Shown here: positions 8,258 to 17,762 of the stretch, in pieces
Numbering within the stretch: the first letter of the stretch is position 1
Layout of the letters: the number at the start of each line of letters is the position of its first letter
From: Sphingomonadaceae bacterium
GTDB lineage: Bacteria; Pseudomonadota; Alphaproteobacteria; Sphingomonadales; Sphingomonadaceae
Direction of reading: 5' to 3'
NCBI GenBank assembly: GCA_020630295.1
Contig: JAHDBR010000011.1
Span: forward strand, 1 to 55,742
DNA length: 55,742 bases
Made by a program: the position numbers and the translations under genes
The notes under the pieces: model-generated
Seen by the model: the letters and a program-made list of their open reading frames with translations, nothing else
Told to the model about the DNA's origin: nothing
The model's database searches: none

Positions 8258-8656
8258 CTATGTCGCTTCGGCAGGGGCAGAAAGCGGGAAATACGGAATA
8301 CGCACTTCCATTTGCGCATTCTCGCGGTTGGTGAAGGTATAGAATCCTTCCATCGAACCGCTTGGCGTGGTCAGCGGACAACCGGACACATAATCATGCG
8401 TCTGGCCCGGCTCCAGCACAGGGGTCTCACCGACTACGCCTTCGCCATCAATATGGTTCACCATGCCGCGCGCATCTGTGATCCGCCAATGGCGCGATTG
8501 CAGCTGAACGGTCTGGTCCGAATTATTCTCGATCCGGATGTGATAAACCCAGAACCACTTACCGGCTTCGGGGTGCGACTGCTCCGGCAAAAAGTTGACC
8601 GCGACGCGCACGGTAATATCATCGGTAATTGCGGCGTGTTGGAACAATTCCTTCAT
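8258..8656 (-). CDS. apaG: ApaG family protein
   Basis: 132 residues, about the length of the ApaG family (around 125-130), which forms a fibronectin-III-like beta sandwich. Typical motifs are present: ITVRVAVNFLPEQS, VYHIRIENNSDQTVQL, SRHWRITDARG, VVGETPVLEPGQTHDYVSG, and the G-SMEGFYTF strand. ApaG has been linked to cobalt/magnesium homeostasis and to diadenosine tetraphosphate metabolism genes in enterics, but the biochemical role is unclear. It lies 18 bases upstream of the DUF2868 gene and probably starts that transcript. Confidence 0.93.
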   Translation of the reverse strand: MKELFQHAAITDDITVRVAVNFLPEQSHPEAGKWFWVYHIRIENNSDQTVQLQSRHWRITDARGMVNHIDGEGVVGETPVLEPGQTHDYVSGCPLTTPSGSMEGFYTFTNRENAQMEVRIPYFPLSAPAEAT

Positions 8657-8727
8657 AGTCCCACCAGTCTAGCGCCTTTCCCGCCAAGCGCAAATCGCCT
8701 CGCCGCATTTCTGCGGATTGGCAGCAA

Positions 8728-10242
8728 TCAATGCGGGGCGAGGCCGGTTTCCAGCCCTGTGCGGTCTTCCAGCGCGAAACGGTCGAACAGATCGGCACTA
8801 GCCTTATTCAAGCCGACGATCCGCGTGTGGCGGCCATTACGGCGCATTCGGTCAACGACCTTATCCAATGCTTCGATTGCGGAAATGTCCCAGAAATGCG
8901 CACCGGTCACGTCAATTACCACATGGTGCGCAGCATCGTCGAACTGGCTTTCAGGCCCGAGTTCGCGCATGAATTTGTCAACGCTGGCGAAGAAGATTTG
9001 TCCGGTTACGCGGTACACAGCGCTATGTTCGCGCCGGATACGCTCTACGCTGAACATCGTGCGGACTTTACCGGCGAAAAAGATACCCGACAGCAACACG
9101 CCAACCAGCACGCCCAGCGCCAGATCGTGCGTCAGGACAACCACGATGACTGTCGCAATCATGACGAATGATGACGTTGGCGGGTGACGGCGCAGATTGG
9201 CAATCGAGTTCCAGCTGAAGGTACCAATCGACACCATAATCATCACGGCAACCAGTGCTGGCATTGGTACGCTGCCGACATACGGACCCAGCACAGTCAG
9301 CAGGAACAACAGAAACGCACCCGCAGTGAATGTGGAAAGTCTTCCGCGCCCGCCAGAGGCTACGTTGATCACTGATTGCCCAATCATCGCGCACCCGCCC
9401 ATGCCGCCAAAGAATGCTGCGACCGTATTGGCAACGCCCTGCCCCCATGTCTCTCGCTGCTTGTTGCTGTCAGTGTGCGTCAGATCGTCAACGATCTGGG
9501 CTGTCAGCAGGCTTTCCAGCAAACCGACAGCTGCCATCGTCAGCGAAAATGGCAGGATGATCATGAATGTTTCCCACGTGAACGGGACGTTGGGAATGCC
9601 AAAGGTCGGCAGGCCGTCAGGCAGCTTACCCTCACCGGCAACGTTATTCACCGGAACATTCCAGAACACCGCAACTGCAGTCAGCAGGATAATTGCCACC
9701 AACGGGCTCGGCACAATCTTTGTGATACGGGGAAAGCCGTAAATGATCGCCAGACCTGCCGCGACCATTGCATAGGTTTCCCAACCGACATTCGTAAGCT
9801 GCGGAATTTGCGCCATGAAAATGAGGATCGCGAGCGCATTCACAAAACCGGTAATGACCGAGCGCGACACAAACTGCATCAGCAGGTCCAGCCGCAGAAT
9901 TGCAGCGATGCCCTGAATAATGCCCATAAGTATGGTCGCGGCGAACAGATAATCGACGCCATATTCTTTCACGAGCGGGATCACCACCACCGCCACAGCT
10001 GCAGTAGCGGCAGAGATCATGCCTGGACGCCCGCCGACAAGTGCGATCACCATTGCGATAGCCACGGATGCATAAAGACCAACGCTGGGATCCACACCTG
10101 CGATCAGAGAAAAGCCGATTGCCTCGGGAATGAGCGCCAGTGCCACCACAATACCGGCCAGAATATCGGCGCGAACATTGCCGAACCATTCTTGCATTGT
10201 CGAAGAGCGTGCAGCCACAGGCGCAGCGATATTGGCAGCCAT
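8728..10242 (-). CDS. SulP family anion permease with STAS domain
   Basis: About 504 residues from ATG 10242 (CGGAA about 9 bases upstream); an earlier ATG at 10317 would add a polar tail unlike the family. A transmembrane sulfate-transporter domain occupies about residues 20-390. It opens with [24 protein letters not shown], the SulP signature region, followed by many hydrophobic helices. The C-terminal STAS domain (about 415-500) contains [18 protein letters not shown]. It imports inorganic anions such as sulfate or bicarbonate across the inner membrane; the substrate cannot be read from sequence. It is monocistronic in appearance. Confidence 0.92.
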   Translation of the reverse strand: MAANIAAPVAARSSTMQEWFGNVRADILAGIVVALALIPEAIGFSLIAGVDPSVGLYASVAIAMVIALVGGRPGMISAATAAVAVVVIPLVKEYGVDYLFAATILMGIIQGIAAILRLDLLMQFVSRSVITGFVNALAILIFMAQIPQLTNVGWETYAMVAAGLAIIYGFPRITKIVPSPLVAIILLTAVAVFWNVPVNNVAGEGKLPDGLPTFGIPNVPFTWETFMIILPFSLTMAAVGLLESLLTAQIVDDLTHTDSNKQRETWGQGVANTVAAFFGGMGGCAMIGQSVINVASGGRGRLSTFTAGAFLLFLLTVLGPYVGSVPMPALVAVMIMVSIGTFSWNSIANLRRHPPTSSFVMIATVIVVVLTHDLALGVLVGVLLSGIFFAGKVRTMFSVERIRREHSAVYRVTGQIFFASVDKFMRELGPESQFDDAAHHVVIDVTGAHFWDISAIEALDKVVDRMRRNGRHTRIVGLNKASADLFDRFALEDRTGLETGLAPH

Positions 10243-10358
10243 AGTAAATTCCGTTTGGTTGAGAAGCGCGCCAGTAGCGCGGTCGTTCGCGTGCGCCTCT
10301 AAAGAATTATGCTGCAACGCACAACAGCGCGGGCAATCTTTTCAGCTGCCCCGCGGCC

Positions 10359-10961
10359 TCAGCCCTCGGCTAACATTTCTTCGATTTGGCCCAGCCGCTC
10401 TTTCCCGAAGAACATTTCATTGCCCACAAAAAATGTCGGAATGCCGAATGCACCGCGCTCTACCGCCTGTTCGGTGTTGTCCATCAGCATTTGCTTGACC
10501 GCCGGATCCTGCGTTTTGGCGAACATCTGTTCCGCATCCAGACCGGCTTTGCTCAGCACCTCGCCAATGACCGCTGCATCGGTAACGTCCACGCCGTCAT
10601 GCCAGATTGCCGGGAGGAATATCTCCAGCAAAGTCAGCCGCTGCGCATCGTCTGCGGCGCATAGAAGCCGCTGCAGTGTTACCGAGTTGAAAGGAAATTT
10701 GGGGTTCATTTTCCATTCGGTCATGCCGTGCTTGGCAATGAAACGGTTCATCTCCAGCATCGCGTACTCATTTTTGCCCTTAACTTCGGCATCGCGGATG
10801 AATGGCGGCGCATTGCCTGTATGCTTGTGCATTCCGGCCAAAAAAACCGGCGTGACCCGTAACTCGGCTCCATGGCGAGCAGCGATATCCTTGAGCGGAA
10901 AATAGGCAAAATATGCGTTCGGGCTTACAAAATCGAAAACCAGTTCAACCGTTGTGCTCAT
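10359..10961 (-). CDS. 2-hydroxychromene-2-carboxylate isomerase-like DsbA-family protein
   Basis: 200 residues with the thioredoxin-fold DSBA/HCCA-isomerase pattern: [17 protein letters not shown] at the N-terminus, where Ser stands in the position of the DsbA active-site cysteine. A long helical insertion and a C-terminal [27 protein letters not shown] complete the fold. HCCA isomerases act in naphthalene-type aromatic breakdown with glutathione as cofactor, but most chromosomal homologues in non-degraders have no known substrate. It lies 12 bases downstream of the MetZ gene and is probably co-transcribed with it. The enzyme family is sure; the actual reaction is not. Confidence 0.85.
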   Translation of the reverse strand: MSTTVELVFDFVSPNAYFAYFPLKDIAARHGAELRVTPVFLAGMHKHTGNAPPFIRDAEVKGKNEYAMLEMNRFIAKHGMTEWKMNPKFPFNSVTLQRLLCAADDAQRLTLLEIFLPAIWHDGVDVTDAAVIGEVLSKAGLDAEQMFAKTQDPAVKQMLMDNTEQAVERGAFGIPTFFVGNEMFFGKERLGQIEEMLAEG

Positions 10962-10973
10962 TGATTCTCTCCC

Positions 10974-12179
10974 CTACAGGCCTGCCGCTGTTAGCGCCTG
11001 ATCCATATCTTCGATAATGTCCTGCGGATCTTCCAGCCCCACATTGATCCGCAGCATGCCTTCAAGCACACCCATTTCCGCACGGTCTTCCTCGCTCATT
11101 CCGGCGTGGGTAGTGCTGGCCGGATGACACATCAGGCTGCGCGCATCACCAATATTGTTGCTGATATCCACCAGTTGAAGTGCATCGAGAATAGCGTGCG
11201 CCTGTGCGCGTCCGTCTACAACAAAGCTGAATATCGGGCCGCACGCATCCATTTGCTTTTGCGCCAGATCAAAGCGTGGATGGCTGGCCAAGCCGGGATG
11301 CAGCATATGCGGCACCCGGCCTTCCATGAACTGCCCCAGCTTCAATGCATTCTCGCTTTGTTTATGCGCCCGCAAGCTCAGCGTCTCCAGCCCCTTATGT
11401 ACCACCCATGCGTTGAACGGCGCGCAATTCGGGCCGGTGTTTCGCTGGAACGGGAGTAGTGTCTCGTTGATGAACTCTTCTGTCCCGCATATTGCGCCGG
11501 CCAACACGCGGCCCTGCCCGTCCATCAGCTTGGTCGCGGAATAGGCAACGACATCTGCGCCGAACTCCATTGGTCGCTGCAAGGCCGGGCTGCAAAATGC
11601 GTTGTCTACCACTGTCACGATACCGTGTGCGCTGGCCAGTTTGCAGACAAACTCCATATCGACAATGTCGAGCGTCGGGTTCGCGGGACTTTCAAAGAAA
11701 AACACCTTCGTATTGGGCCGGATCGCTTCTTCCCACGCGGCGTTATCGGCGCTGTCGATCACGGTGGTTTCAATCCCAAACCGGGGCAGCAAACTATCGA
11801 CCAACCACCGGCATGATCCAAATGCTGCACGCGCAGCAACGCAATGATCGCCCGCAGATAGCTGGCATAGCAGAGCGGCGGTCATTGCCGCCATACCGCT
11901 GGCCTGCGTCCGGCATGCCTCTGCCCCTTCCATCAATGCAATGCGTTCTTCCAACATTGCCACTGTCGGGTTCTGCAAGCGTGAATAGGTCATTCCGTCC
12001 TGTTCACCGGCAAAGCGTGCTGCCACGGTAGCGGCATCGTCATAGGTGTAACCGGAGGTCAGAAACAGCGCCTCGCTCGTTTCGCCATGTTCACTGCGCC
12101 ACGTTCCGCCGCGAATTGCCTGCGTTGCGGGTCGCCATTTCTGGGTAATCGAACGGTCTGTGCCAGTGGTCTTTTTCAT
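10974..12179 (-). CDS. metZ: O-succinylhomoserine sulfhydrylase
   Basis: 401 residues, a PLP enzyme of the Cys/Met-metabolism family. It shows the N-terminal TLAIRGG-like stretch (ATQAIRGGTWRSEHGE), TSGYTYDDAATVAARF, YSRLQNPTV, the ASGMAAMTAAL phosphate-binding segment, ESPANPTLDIVD, and the Schiff-base lysine region SATKLMDGQGR. It joins sulfide to O-succinylhomoserine to make homocysteine, the direct sulfhydrylation route to methionine. The specific MetZ call, rather than MetB or MetY, rests on overall resemblance to alphaproteobacterial MetZ. The short upstream gap (12180-12222) shows no SAM riboswitch. Confidence 0.9.
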   Translation of the reverse strand: MKKTTGTDRSITQKWRPATQAIRGGTWRSEHGETSEALFLTSGYTYDDAATVAARFAGEQDGMTYSRLQNPTVAMLEERIALMEGAEACRTQASGMAAMTAALLCQLSAGDHCVAARAAFGSCRWLVDSLLPRFGIETTVIDSADNAAWEEAIRPNTKVFFFESPANPTLDIVDMEFVCKLASAHGIVTVVDNAFCSPALQRPMEFGADVVAYSATKLMDGQGRVLAGAICGTEEFINETLLPFQRNTGPNCAPFNAWVVHKGLETLSLRAHKQSENALKLGQFMEGRVPHMLHPGLASHPRFDLAQKQMDACGPIFSFVVDGRAQAHAILDALQLVDISNNIGDARSLMCHPASTTHAGMSEEDRAEMGVLEGMLRINVGLEDPQDIIEDMDQALTAAGL

Positions 12180-12222
12180 AGTGCGCGCGGTTTAGGTCGG
12201 TGTGCGCCTACGGGCAAGCAAA

Positions 12223-12762
12223 CTAAAGTTCTGCGGCAGCAATTCCCGCATCGGCAAGGTGCCCCTGATCGAGAACATCAAGCATCAGCGCACCTTCAAT
12301 CAGGGTGAAAAGCAATTTTGCCCCTTGTTTAGGGTCGGGATCATCTTGCGGCATATGCGCCTCGAACCAGTCCAGCAACTGCTCGGCAATTACTTTGGCA
12401 CTTTCCCTATATGCGTCGTTTCCTGACGCTGCACCGGCAATGATGTCCCACCATAGCCGCATAAATGGCCGGAACGGATCGGTGCGTACGATTGCCAGAA
12501 CCTGCATTACGCATTCCTTTCGTGATGCGGCCACTGCCTGCGGAAACGCCGTATCCAGCGCCTCTGCATAATTGCGCGCAAGATAGTCCAGCAATGCAGC
12601 TATCAATGCGCTTTTACTGCCAAAATGATACAGCAGCATCCGGTCACTCGTGCCGATCGCCTTCGCAAGCGGCCGCAAGCTGACGTCCGACAAGCCGTGT
12701 TGCAACACGTAGTCTGCCAGCGCCGGCAAAAGGTTTTCAGGTGTCATTCGTTGTTTCGCCAT
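12223..12762 (-). CDS. TetR-family transcriptional repressor
   Basis: 179 residues. The N-terminal TetR HTH is clear (about residues 17-58: GLSDVSLRPLAKAIGTSDRMLLYHFGSKSALIAAL). The ligand-binding helical domain follows. It is transcribed divergently from a small membrane protein gene. The 70-base gap between them carries symmetric GCTACA/TGTAGC repeats that are almost certainly its operators. It thus probably represses itself and the membrane protein gene. Ligand unknown. Confidence 0.9.
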   Translation of the reverse strand: MAKQRMTPENLLPALADYVLQHGLSDVSLRPLAKAIGTSDRMLLYHFGSKSALIAALLDYLARNYAEALDTAFPQAVAASRKECVMQVLAIVRTDPFRPFMRLWWDIIAGAASGNDAYRESAKVIAEQLLDWFEAHMPQDDPDPKQGAKLLFTLIEGALMLDVLDQGHLADAGIAAAEL

Positions 12763-12769
12763 GCCCTAT

Positions 12770-12813
12770 TGTAGCGTTCGCTACATCGCGCTACAAGTGT
12801 AGCAGTCGCTACA
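12770..12813. promoter_or_regulatory. TetR operator array between divergent genes
   Basis: TGTAGCG-TT-CGCTACA (12770-12785) is a perfect dyad with 7-base arms. TGTAGCA-GT-CGCTACA (12798-12813) is the same dyad with one mismatch, centred 28 bases away. A third overlapping dyad, GCTACA-AG-TGTAGC (12790-12803), bridges them. The array fills the gap between the divergent tetR and membrane-protein genes, as expected for an autoregulating TetR repressor. Confidence 0.85.
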
Positions 12814-12832
12814 ATTCGAGTCGGAGATGGAA

Positions 12833-13240
12833 ATGCTACAGACGCTCACCGCTTATGAAATTTTGTTTTTCGCCGGGATTGCCATTGTCGGGCCGCTTAT
12901 TCTGTATCTTGCACTGTCGGCAAAATATACGGAAAGCGCGACACTCGCTGCGGTGCTGAGCGCGGGATTTGCTGCGTTTACAGCGGTAACAATTTGGGCC
13001 GAAGGTGTTCTGCCGGTCTATCTAAACCACAGCTCGAACTTGTGGGGCGTTCAAGTCTGGTATGATCTGCTCATTTCGGTCGGCATTGCGCTTTTGTTTG
13101 TCGTGCCGCGTGCGCGCAAAGTGCATATGAATTGCACAGCTTGGGTTCTGTTGGTGGGTGCTACCGCAAGCATCGGACTCCTTGCGATGGTGGCGCGGCT
13201 GTTCTGGTTGGAACAAGACGCAAAAGATAGCGCAGCCTAG
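12833..13240 (+). CDS. Small four-helix membrane protein, TetR-controlled
   Basis: About 135 residues with four hydrophobic helices (about 9-29, 38-56, 76-93 and 100-121 from the first Met). ATG 12833 is chosen over 12827 because GGAG lies 6 bases ahead of it but abuts the earlier one. No catalytic motif is recognised. It is divergent from the TetR gene across the operator array, so it is very probably the repressor's target. That arrangement often marks a small exporter or membrane-stress protein, but nothing in the sequence proves transport. Confidence 0.8.
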   Translation: MLQTLTAYEILFFAGIAIVGPLILYLALSAKYTESATLAAVLSAGFAAFTAVTIWAEGVLPVYLNHSSNLWGVQVWYDLLISVGIALLFVVPRARKVHMNCTAWVLLVGATASIGLLAMVARLFWLEQDAKDSAA

Positions 13241-13440
13241 ACCGCTTCACCCGTGGTCGGATGCATCTTTCTGCTGTCTTCGGCATCACGCTGCACATCA
13301 AATTTGCGCCACTCCCCGAACGTACGGATGAGCGGTGTACCGCAGGCAGAGCAGCGTGTTCGGTAATTGTGACCATCATGCCATACACGGCGCCGGTTCA
13401 CACTATGACTGTTGGTTAGACATTTCAGACGCTTAATCAT
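13237..13440 (-). CDS. Small zinc-ribbon-like protein
   Basis: 67 residues starting at ATG 13440 with AGGAA 6 bases ahead; longer readings to 13653 run through the upstream promoter region and are disfavoured. A CSACG pair (CxxC) sits mid-protein after a basic, His-containing segment (NRRRVWHDGHNYRTRCSACG), and another Cys lies near the N-terminus (KRLKCLTNSH). This may be a half zinc ribbon that needs a dimer or the first Cys/His to complete the site. It is convergent and overlapping by 4 bases with the membrane protein gene. Not assigned to a family. Confidence 0.6.
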   Translation of the reverse strand: MIKRLKCLTNSHSVNRRRVWHDGHNYRTRCSACGTPLIRTFGEWRKFDVQRDAEDSRKMHPTTGEAV

Positions 13441-13545
13441 TGAATTTCCTTCACGAGCGACCCGTGAAGCAAAGAAGCCGCAAGCGGCGACTCTTTGGAT
13501 AAGACTGAACCTGTTTTTGTTATGCAAGCATACTAACAGCAAATT

Positions 13546-13575
13546 GTAACATTTGCGAGGCGAAACGTAACATTT
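13546..13575. repeat. Direct repeat GTAACATTT spaced two helical turns
   Basis: GTAACATTT occurs at 13546-13554 and again at 13567-13575, 21 bases apart, in the AT-rich gap between the zinc-ribbon-like gene (minus) and the PMT-like gene (plus). The spacing would put both on one DNA face, so a regulator binding site is plausible. No matching regulator is identified. Confidence 0.4.
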
Positions 13576-13641
13576 TATACCGACGCTTAATAGGTGCCTA
13601 GCAGCTTGCGGGGTCGGGCCAGTGAAGATACCAATCACTCG

Positions 13642-14916
13642 ATGATTGCCCAACCGGAAAAGTCTGACGACCCAATGATTTGGAGTTGCCTTTTAGCGCT
13701 CGCATTTGGCGCCGCTTGCTCTATCCGCCTCGCCACTCCGGCCAGCCCGTATTTTGATGAGGTGCATTACATTCCGGCGGCCAAAGCTTGGCTTGAAAAC
13801 GGGGCATGGCTTAACCGCGAACATCCGCCGCTGGGCAAATACATCATTGCTGCCGGCATCGCCCTGTTTGGTGACAATGCGCTGGGCTGGCGTATATTTT
13901 CGGTGCTAGCGGGCGTGGTGACACTCTTCGCCGCTATGCGGGCGATTTGGTATGCCAGCCTCTCACGCTTTGCGGTAATTTCATATGGTGTCTTATTGGG
14001 CACCGGATTTCTGCTGTTCGTACATTCCCGTATCGCGATGCTCGATATTTTCATGCTAGCCTTTTTTGCAGTCGCATTGTGGCAATTTAGCGGTGCGGTC
14101 CGCAAGCCGGAACAGGGACGGCGAAGGCTGGCCATCGCGGGGATCGCGCTTGGCCTGTCGATGGGATCCAAATGGAACGTGGCGCTGGCCGCCATGTTGC
14201 CCGGTATCGCATTCTTGATTGCACGGCTGAGCGCAGGGCGGCGGCGCTTACTCACCAGCCAGAGGGGCATTCCAGTACCGGGTGTGTCGCTGGCCGAGGC
14301 GGCAATTTGGCTGGGTCTGCTTCCGCTAACAGTTTATTGGCTGACATATTGGCCAGCCTATAACGCCCCCGAAAATCCGCTTCTGCCAGGCGGCTTTACC
14401 GGATTGCATGAGACGATGCTCGCGATGCAGAGCTCTGTGAAACAGCCGCACACCTATCAAAGCGTGTGGTCCGAATGGCTGCTGAATATACGGGCAATCT
14501 GGTACCTCTACGATCCGGTTGACGGGGCACAGCGCGGGGTTTTGCTCATCGGAAACCCGCTGACCGCATTGTTGGCCATACCAGCAATGCTTTGGGCGTT
14601 TTGGGCCGGCATCACGCAGCGCCGATGGGATGCGCTGGCAATCGCAGTAATGTTTACGATCAGCTTGGGAATGTGGGCATTCGCCGACAAGCCGGTGCAG
14701 TTCTATTATCATTATCTGTTGCCAAGCATGTTTCTGTTTGCCGCGCTTGCGCTGGCACTGGATGAGTTTTGGAAACGCGATCTGCGATGGATAGCGGTAC
14801 TGGCCCTTTTGGGGGCGACCGCAATGTTTGCGTGGTTCTATCCCATCCTCAGCGCCGCGCCGTTAGATGGGAAGATGGCGTTTCAGCAATGGATGTGGCT
14901 GGATAGCTGGCGCTAA
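13642..14916 (+). CDS. PMT-like (GT39/PMT_2) membrane glycosyltransferase
   Basis: About 424 residues from ATG 13642; a GTG at 13594 is an alternative start. It is a multi-spanning GT-C enzyme. The first periplasmic loop carries FDEVHYIPAAKAWL with the Asp-Glu pair typical of protein O-mannosyltransferases, then REHPPLGKYII, the second PMT hallmark. About ten hydrophobic helices follow. Such enzymes move a sugar from a polyprenyl-phosphate donor to a protein or lipid on the outer face of the membrane. The gene converges on, and overlaps by 4 bases, a GT2-GtrA gene that could make that donor. Acceptor and sugar are unknown; ArnT-type lipid A modification is an alternative. Confidence 0.82.
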   Translation: MIAQPEKSDDPMIWSCLLALAFGAACSIRLATPASPYFDEVHYIPAAKAWLENGAWLNREHPPLGKYIIAAGIALFGDNALGWRIFSVLAGVVTLFAAMRAIWYASLSRFAVISYGVLLGTGFLLFVHSRIAMLDIFMLAFFAVALWQFSGAVRKPEQGRRRLAIAGIALGLSMGSKWNVALAAMLPGIAFLIARLSAGRRRLLTSQRGIPVPGVSLAEAAIWLGLLPLTVYWLTYWPAYNAPENPLLPGGFTGLHETMLAMQSSVKQPHTYQSVWSEWLLNIRAIWYLYDPVDGAQRGVLLIGNPLTALLAIPAMLWAFWAGITQRRWDALAIAVMFTISLGMWAFADKPVQFYYHYLLPSMFLFAALALALDEFWKRDLRWIAVLALLGATAMFAWFYPILSAAPLDGKMAFQQWMWLDSWR

Positions 14917-16034
14917 TAGCGCCCCCAAACGAATTTGCTCGATATGGCAAAGTTCCACACTGCGCCGATCACGATACCGACCAGCGCCGCAAGCAACCAA
15001 TAGACACCGCGCGCCTCCAGCAAGGACGCGGCCCCGATATTGGCGAGCGCGCCGACCGAGCACGTAGCACAAAATCCGATCCAGCCCCGCAGTAGCGCAG
15101 CCGTTCCGCGCAACCGCTGATCGCGATAGGTCAGCCAATTATTCAGCCAGAAATTAAACGTCATTGCGGTCAATGTTGCCATAGCAGTGGCGAGAACGAA
15201 GCTGCGCCCTGCTGCCAAATGCAGCATTGCAAGGGCCGCCATATGAACCACAACGCCAGCTGCACCAACGGTCCCGAACATTGCAAAACGCGTCGGGATG
15301 ATCCGCCCGAAGCTGCGATCATATAGGCCGGCCAAAAAGGCGAATGCCACCGCGCGGTCCAGCTTGCTTTCGCCGCTGCGCCGCTCGGCAAATCGCAGCG
15401 GAAACTCTTTTACCTGAAGCGCGGGCGAAGACACCGCCAATATGTCGAATAATATCTTGAAGCCAATTCCGGACAGTTTGGGCGCAAGCGCCCTCACTCT
15501 GTCGGTGGCAAGCAGGAAATACCCGCTCATCGGATCCGTCAGTTCAGCGCCGGTGATACGCCGGGCAATACGGTTCGCCAAATTGGAGGCGCTTTCACGT
15601 CCGGTCGTCTGAAGCCCGTCAGCGCTGGAACCTTCCATAAAACGCGATGCCACGGAAATATCGGATTGCCCCAGCCGTACTTCCTCCAGCATCCCCAACA
15701 ATAGTTCCGGATCATGCTGGTGATCGGCATCCATCACGGCAACGTATGGCGCAGCGGTTGCGCACATTCCCTCGATTGCAGCAGAGGCAAGACCTGTCCT
15801 GCCGATGCGCTGGATGATACGAATGCGCGGATCACGCCGGGCCAGATGACGGACCAGATCAGCAGTGCCGTCTGAGCTATCATCATCTACGAAGATTGCC
15901 TCCCAGCCGTCCGGTCCAAGGGCATTATGCAACCGCTCGACAAGCGTTACGATATTGTCATGCTCATTCAGGGTGGGCAGCACGATACCCAGTTGCAATG
16001 TCGGTATAAGGTCAGGTGGCGCTTTGCCGCTCAC
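14913..16034 (-). CDS. GT2 polyprenyl-phosphate sugar synthase fused to GtrA domain
   Basis: 373 residues, GTG start overlapping the leuB stop (GTGA). Residues about 13-235 are a family 2 glycosyltransferase like dolichol-phosphate mannose synthase: [50 protein letters not shown]. Residues about 245-370 form a GtrA domain with four helices (including [16 protein letters not shown] and [10 protein letters not shown]). The enzyme would load a sugar from its nucleotide carrier onto polyprenyl phosphate, with GtrA possibly aiding flipping or membrane docking. It sits downstream of leuB but is a natural partner of the facing PMT-like enzyme. Confidence 0.88.
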   Translation of the reverse strand: MSGKAPPDLIPTLQLGIVLPTLNEHDNIVTLVERLHNALGPDGWEAIFVDDDSSDGTADLVRHLARRDPRIRIIQRIGRTGLASAAIEGMCATAAPYVAVMDADHQHDPELLLGMLEEVRLGQSDISVASRFMEGSSADGLQTTGRESASNLANRIARRITGAELTDPMSGYFLLATDRVRALAPKLSGIGFKILFDILAVSSPALQVKEFPLRFAERRSGESKLDRAVAFAFLAGLYDRSFGRIIPTRFAMFGTVGAAGVVVHMAALAMLHLAAGRSFVLATAMATLTAMTFNFWLNNWLTYRDQRLRGTAALLRGWIGFCATCSVGALANIGAASLLEARGVYWLLAALVGIVIGAVWNFAISSKFVWGRY

Positions 16035-17089
16035 AGCCGCTCCAGCACCGCATCGCCAATCGCCTGCGTCCCTAGAGTCCCGCCCAGATCACCGCCCCGA
16101 ATGCCATCGGCCAAAGCGTTGCTGACTGCCGCCTCGATCCGTTCAGCCTGGTCCGCCTTGCCAAACGAATGCCGCAGCATCATCGCAGCGGAAAGGATGG
16201 TCGCCATGGGGTTTGCCTTGCCTTGCCCGGCGATATCGGGCGCGCTGCCATGAATGGGTTCATAGAGACCAAACGTGCCGTAATCTGTTTGACGCTCACC
16301 CAATGATGCGCTTGCCAGCAAACCGATAGAGCCCACGCACATACTCGCCAGATCGGACAGGATATCGCCGAACAAATTGCCCGTCAGGATCACATCAAAC
16401 TGGCCCGGATCTTTTACCATCTGCATCGCCGCATTATCGACATACATATGGCTCAGCTCGACGTCGGGATATTCCCTGGCCACGGCGATCACCGTATCAC
16501 GCCAGACCTGACTGGTTTCGAGCACGTTGGCCTTGTCCACACTGCATAGTTTCCCGCCACGCTTTTGCGCCGCCTGAAAGCCGGAATGCGCGATGCGTCG
16601 GACCTCGCTTTCGGAATAGGACATCATATCCCAGCCCTCGCGCTCTCCCCCATCAATCTCGCGGATGCCCTTATCACCGAAATACACATCGCCGTTTAGC
16701 TCCCGCACGATCAGCATATCGATAGTGCGCGCCAGTTCTGGGCGTAGGCCGGACATATCTTCCAGCCCGCTAAACACAGTTGCAGGGCGTAAATTGGCAA
16801 ATAAACCCAATTCGGACCGCAGACCCAATACGGCCTGTTCAGGCCGCAAATGCCGTGCCAGATTATCGCAAGACGGATCGCCAACCGCACCGAACAAAAC
16901 CGCATCGCTGGCGTTCGCCATTGCAAGCGTCTCGGGCGGCAGCGGATGGCCATGGCGGTGATAGGCAATAGCGCCTACATCACCTTCAAACAGGGTCAGT
17001 CCCGGCAGGTCGAGCGCCTCCAGCACCCGCACGGCTTCGCGCGTCACTTCGCTGCCGATGCCGTCCCCGGGAAATATCGCAATCTTCAT
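16031..17089 (-). CDS. leuB: 3-isopropylmalate dehydrogenase
   Basis: 352 residues, the normal LeuB size. Motifs include [15 protein letters not shown] at the N-terminus, [12 protein letters not shown], the [16 protein letters not shown] stretch that holds the catalytic Lys, [28 protein letters not shown], and [22 protein letters not shown]. It oxidises and decarboxylates 3-isopropylmalate to 2-oxoisocaproate in leucine synthesis, using NAD+ and a divalent metal. It is separated from other leu genes here and follows recO by 4 bases. Downstream, its stop overlaps the GT2-GtrA start, so all three are probably one transcript. Confidence 0.96.
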   Translation of the reverse strand: MKIAIFPGDGIGSEVTREAVRVLEALDLPGLTLFEGDVGAIAYHRHGHPLPPETLAMANASDAVLFGAVGDPSCDNLARHLRPEQAVLGLRSELGLFANLRPATVFSGLEDMSGLRPELARTIDMLIVRELNGDVYFGDKGIREIDGGEREGWDMMSYSESEVRRIAHSGFQAAQKRGGKLCSVDKANVLETSQVWRDTVIAVAREYPDVELSHMYVDNAAMQMVKDPGQFDVILTGNLFGDILSDLASMCVGSIGLLASASLGERQTDYGTFGLYEPIHGSAPDIAGQGKANPMATILSAAMMLRHSFGKADQAERIEAAVSNALADGIRGGDLGGTLGTQAIGDAVLERL

Positions 17090-17093
17090 AGTC

Positions 17094-17702
17094 TCAATCC
17101 GCCCCTGAAATCTTTGCGAGACGTGTTCTCAGCAAAGTTCGTGCGGACATAACATCGCCATAAGTGCCAGCAAGCAAGTGTTTCTCTAGCGGGGTAAACA
17201 TCTGTTCGAATGCGGCGAATGTTTCGGCAAAGCTGCCAAATTGCGGAGGATTTCCGCCGCCATAGCCAAGCTCTCTCAACATCAATGTTTCATAGGCGAC
17301 CAATCCGCTCAGCCAGTCGCGCGCGGCAGGCGCAGAGCAGATGGCATCAAGAACGCCTTCCAAAGCATTGTATAGGCTGGGATAGGCAACACGTTCTGGC
17401 AGCACAGCCGCGGTGACAGCCGTTACCCAGTTAATCGCAGCAGCGGGCAGCGGCTCGGTAAGCCATGGACCGCGGCTGGCAACCAGCTCCAACCGGGCGT
17501 AGGGAAGTTGGCTATCGGATTTTGCGCGCATTTCCGCATCGACAAGATTTCCCGGGATCACAACAGGCCGCAAATGCCTGCCGCGCCCGCCCGCAACATA
17601 GCCCGCAACCAATCCGTTCTCTTCGGTCAGGATGCGCGCAATAATAGCTGTCTCACCATGCGGGCGAGCAGCCAGAAAAATTGCAGGGGCACGAAAATGC
17701 AT
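17094..17702 (-). CDS. recO: DNA repair protein RecO
   Basis: 202 residues. The N-terminal OB-fold is recognisable: [33 protein letters not shown], then [14 protein letters not shown]. The helical C-terminal domain follows ([29 protein letters not shown]). RecO binds SSB and loads RecA onto gapped DNA together with RecR. It is shorter than most RecO proteins (about 240) and no four-cysteine zinc ribbon is present, as in several alphaproteobacterial versions. Immediately upstream of leuB. Confidence 0.9.
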   Translation of the reverse strand: MHFRAPAIFLAARPHGETAIIARILTEENGLVAGYVAGGRGRHLRPVVIPGNLVDAEMRAKSDSQLPYARLELVASRGPWLTEPLPAAAINWVTAVTAAVLPERVAYPSLYNALEGVLDAICSAPAARDWLSGLVAYETLMLRELGYGGGNPPQFGSFAETFAAFEQMFTPLEKHLLAGTYGDVMSARTLLRTRLAKISGAD

Positions 17703-17762
17703 GGCCCGGATGTGTCGGAGGATTAGCTGGCTGGCAAGTATAAGCCGCGCCTACTGCGCCGC

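Noticed and set aside
8153-9187. Open frame of 344 codons on the plus strand
   Set aside because: Antisense across the DUF2868, apaG and sulP genes, which have clear families on the other strand.
12180-12222. Possible SAM riboswitch ahead of metZ
   Set aside because: The gap is only 43 bases and shows no SAM-II or SAM-I core.
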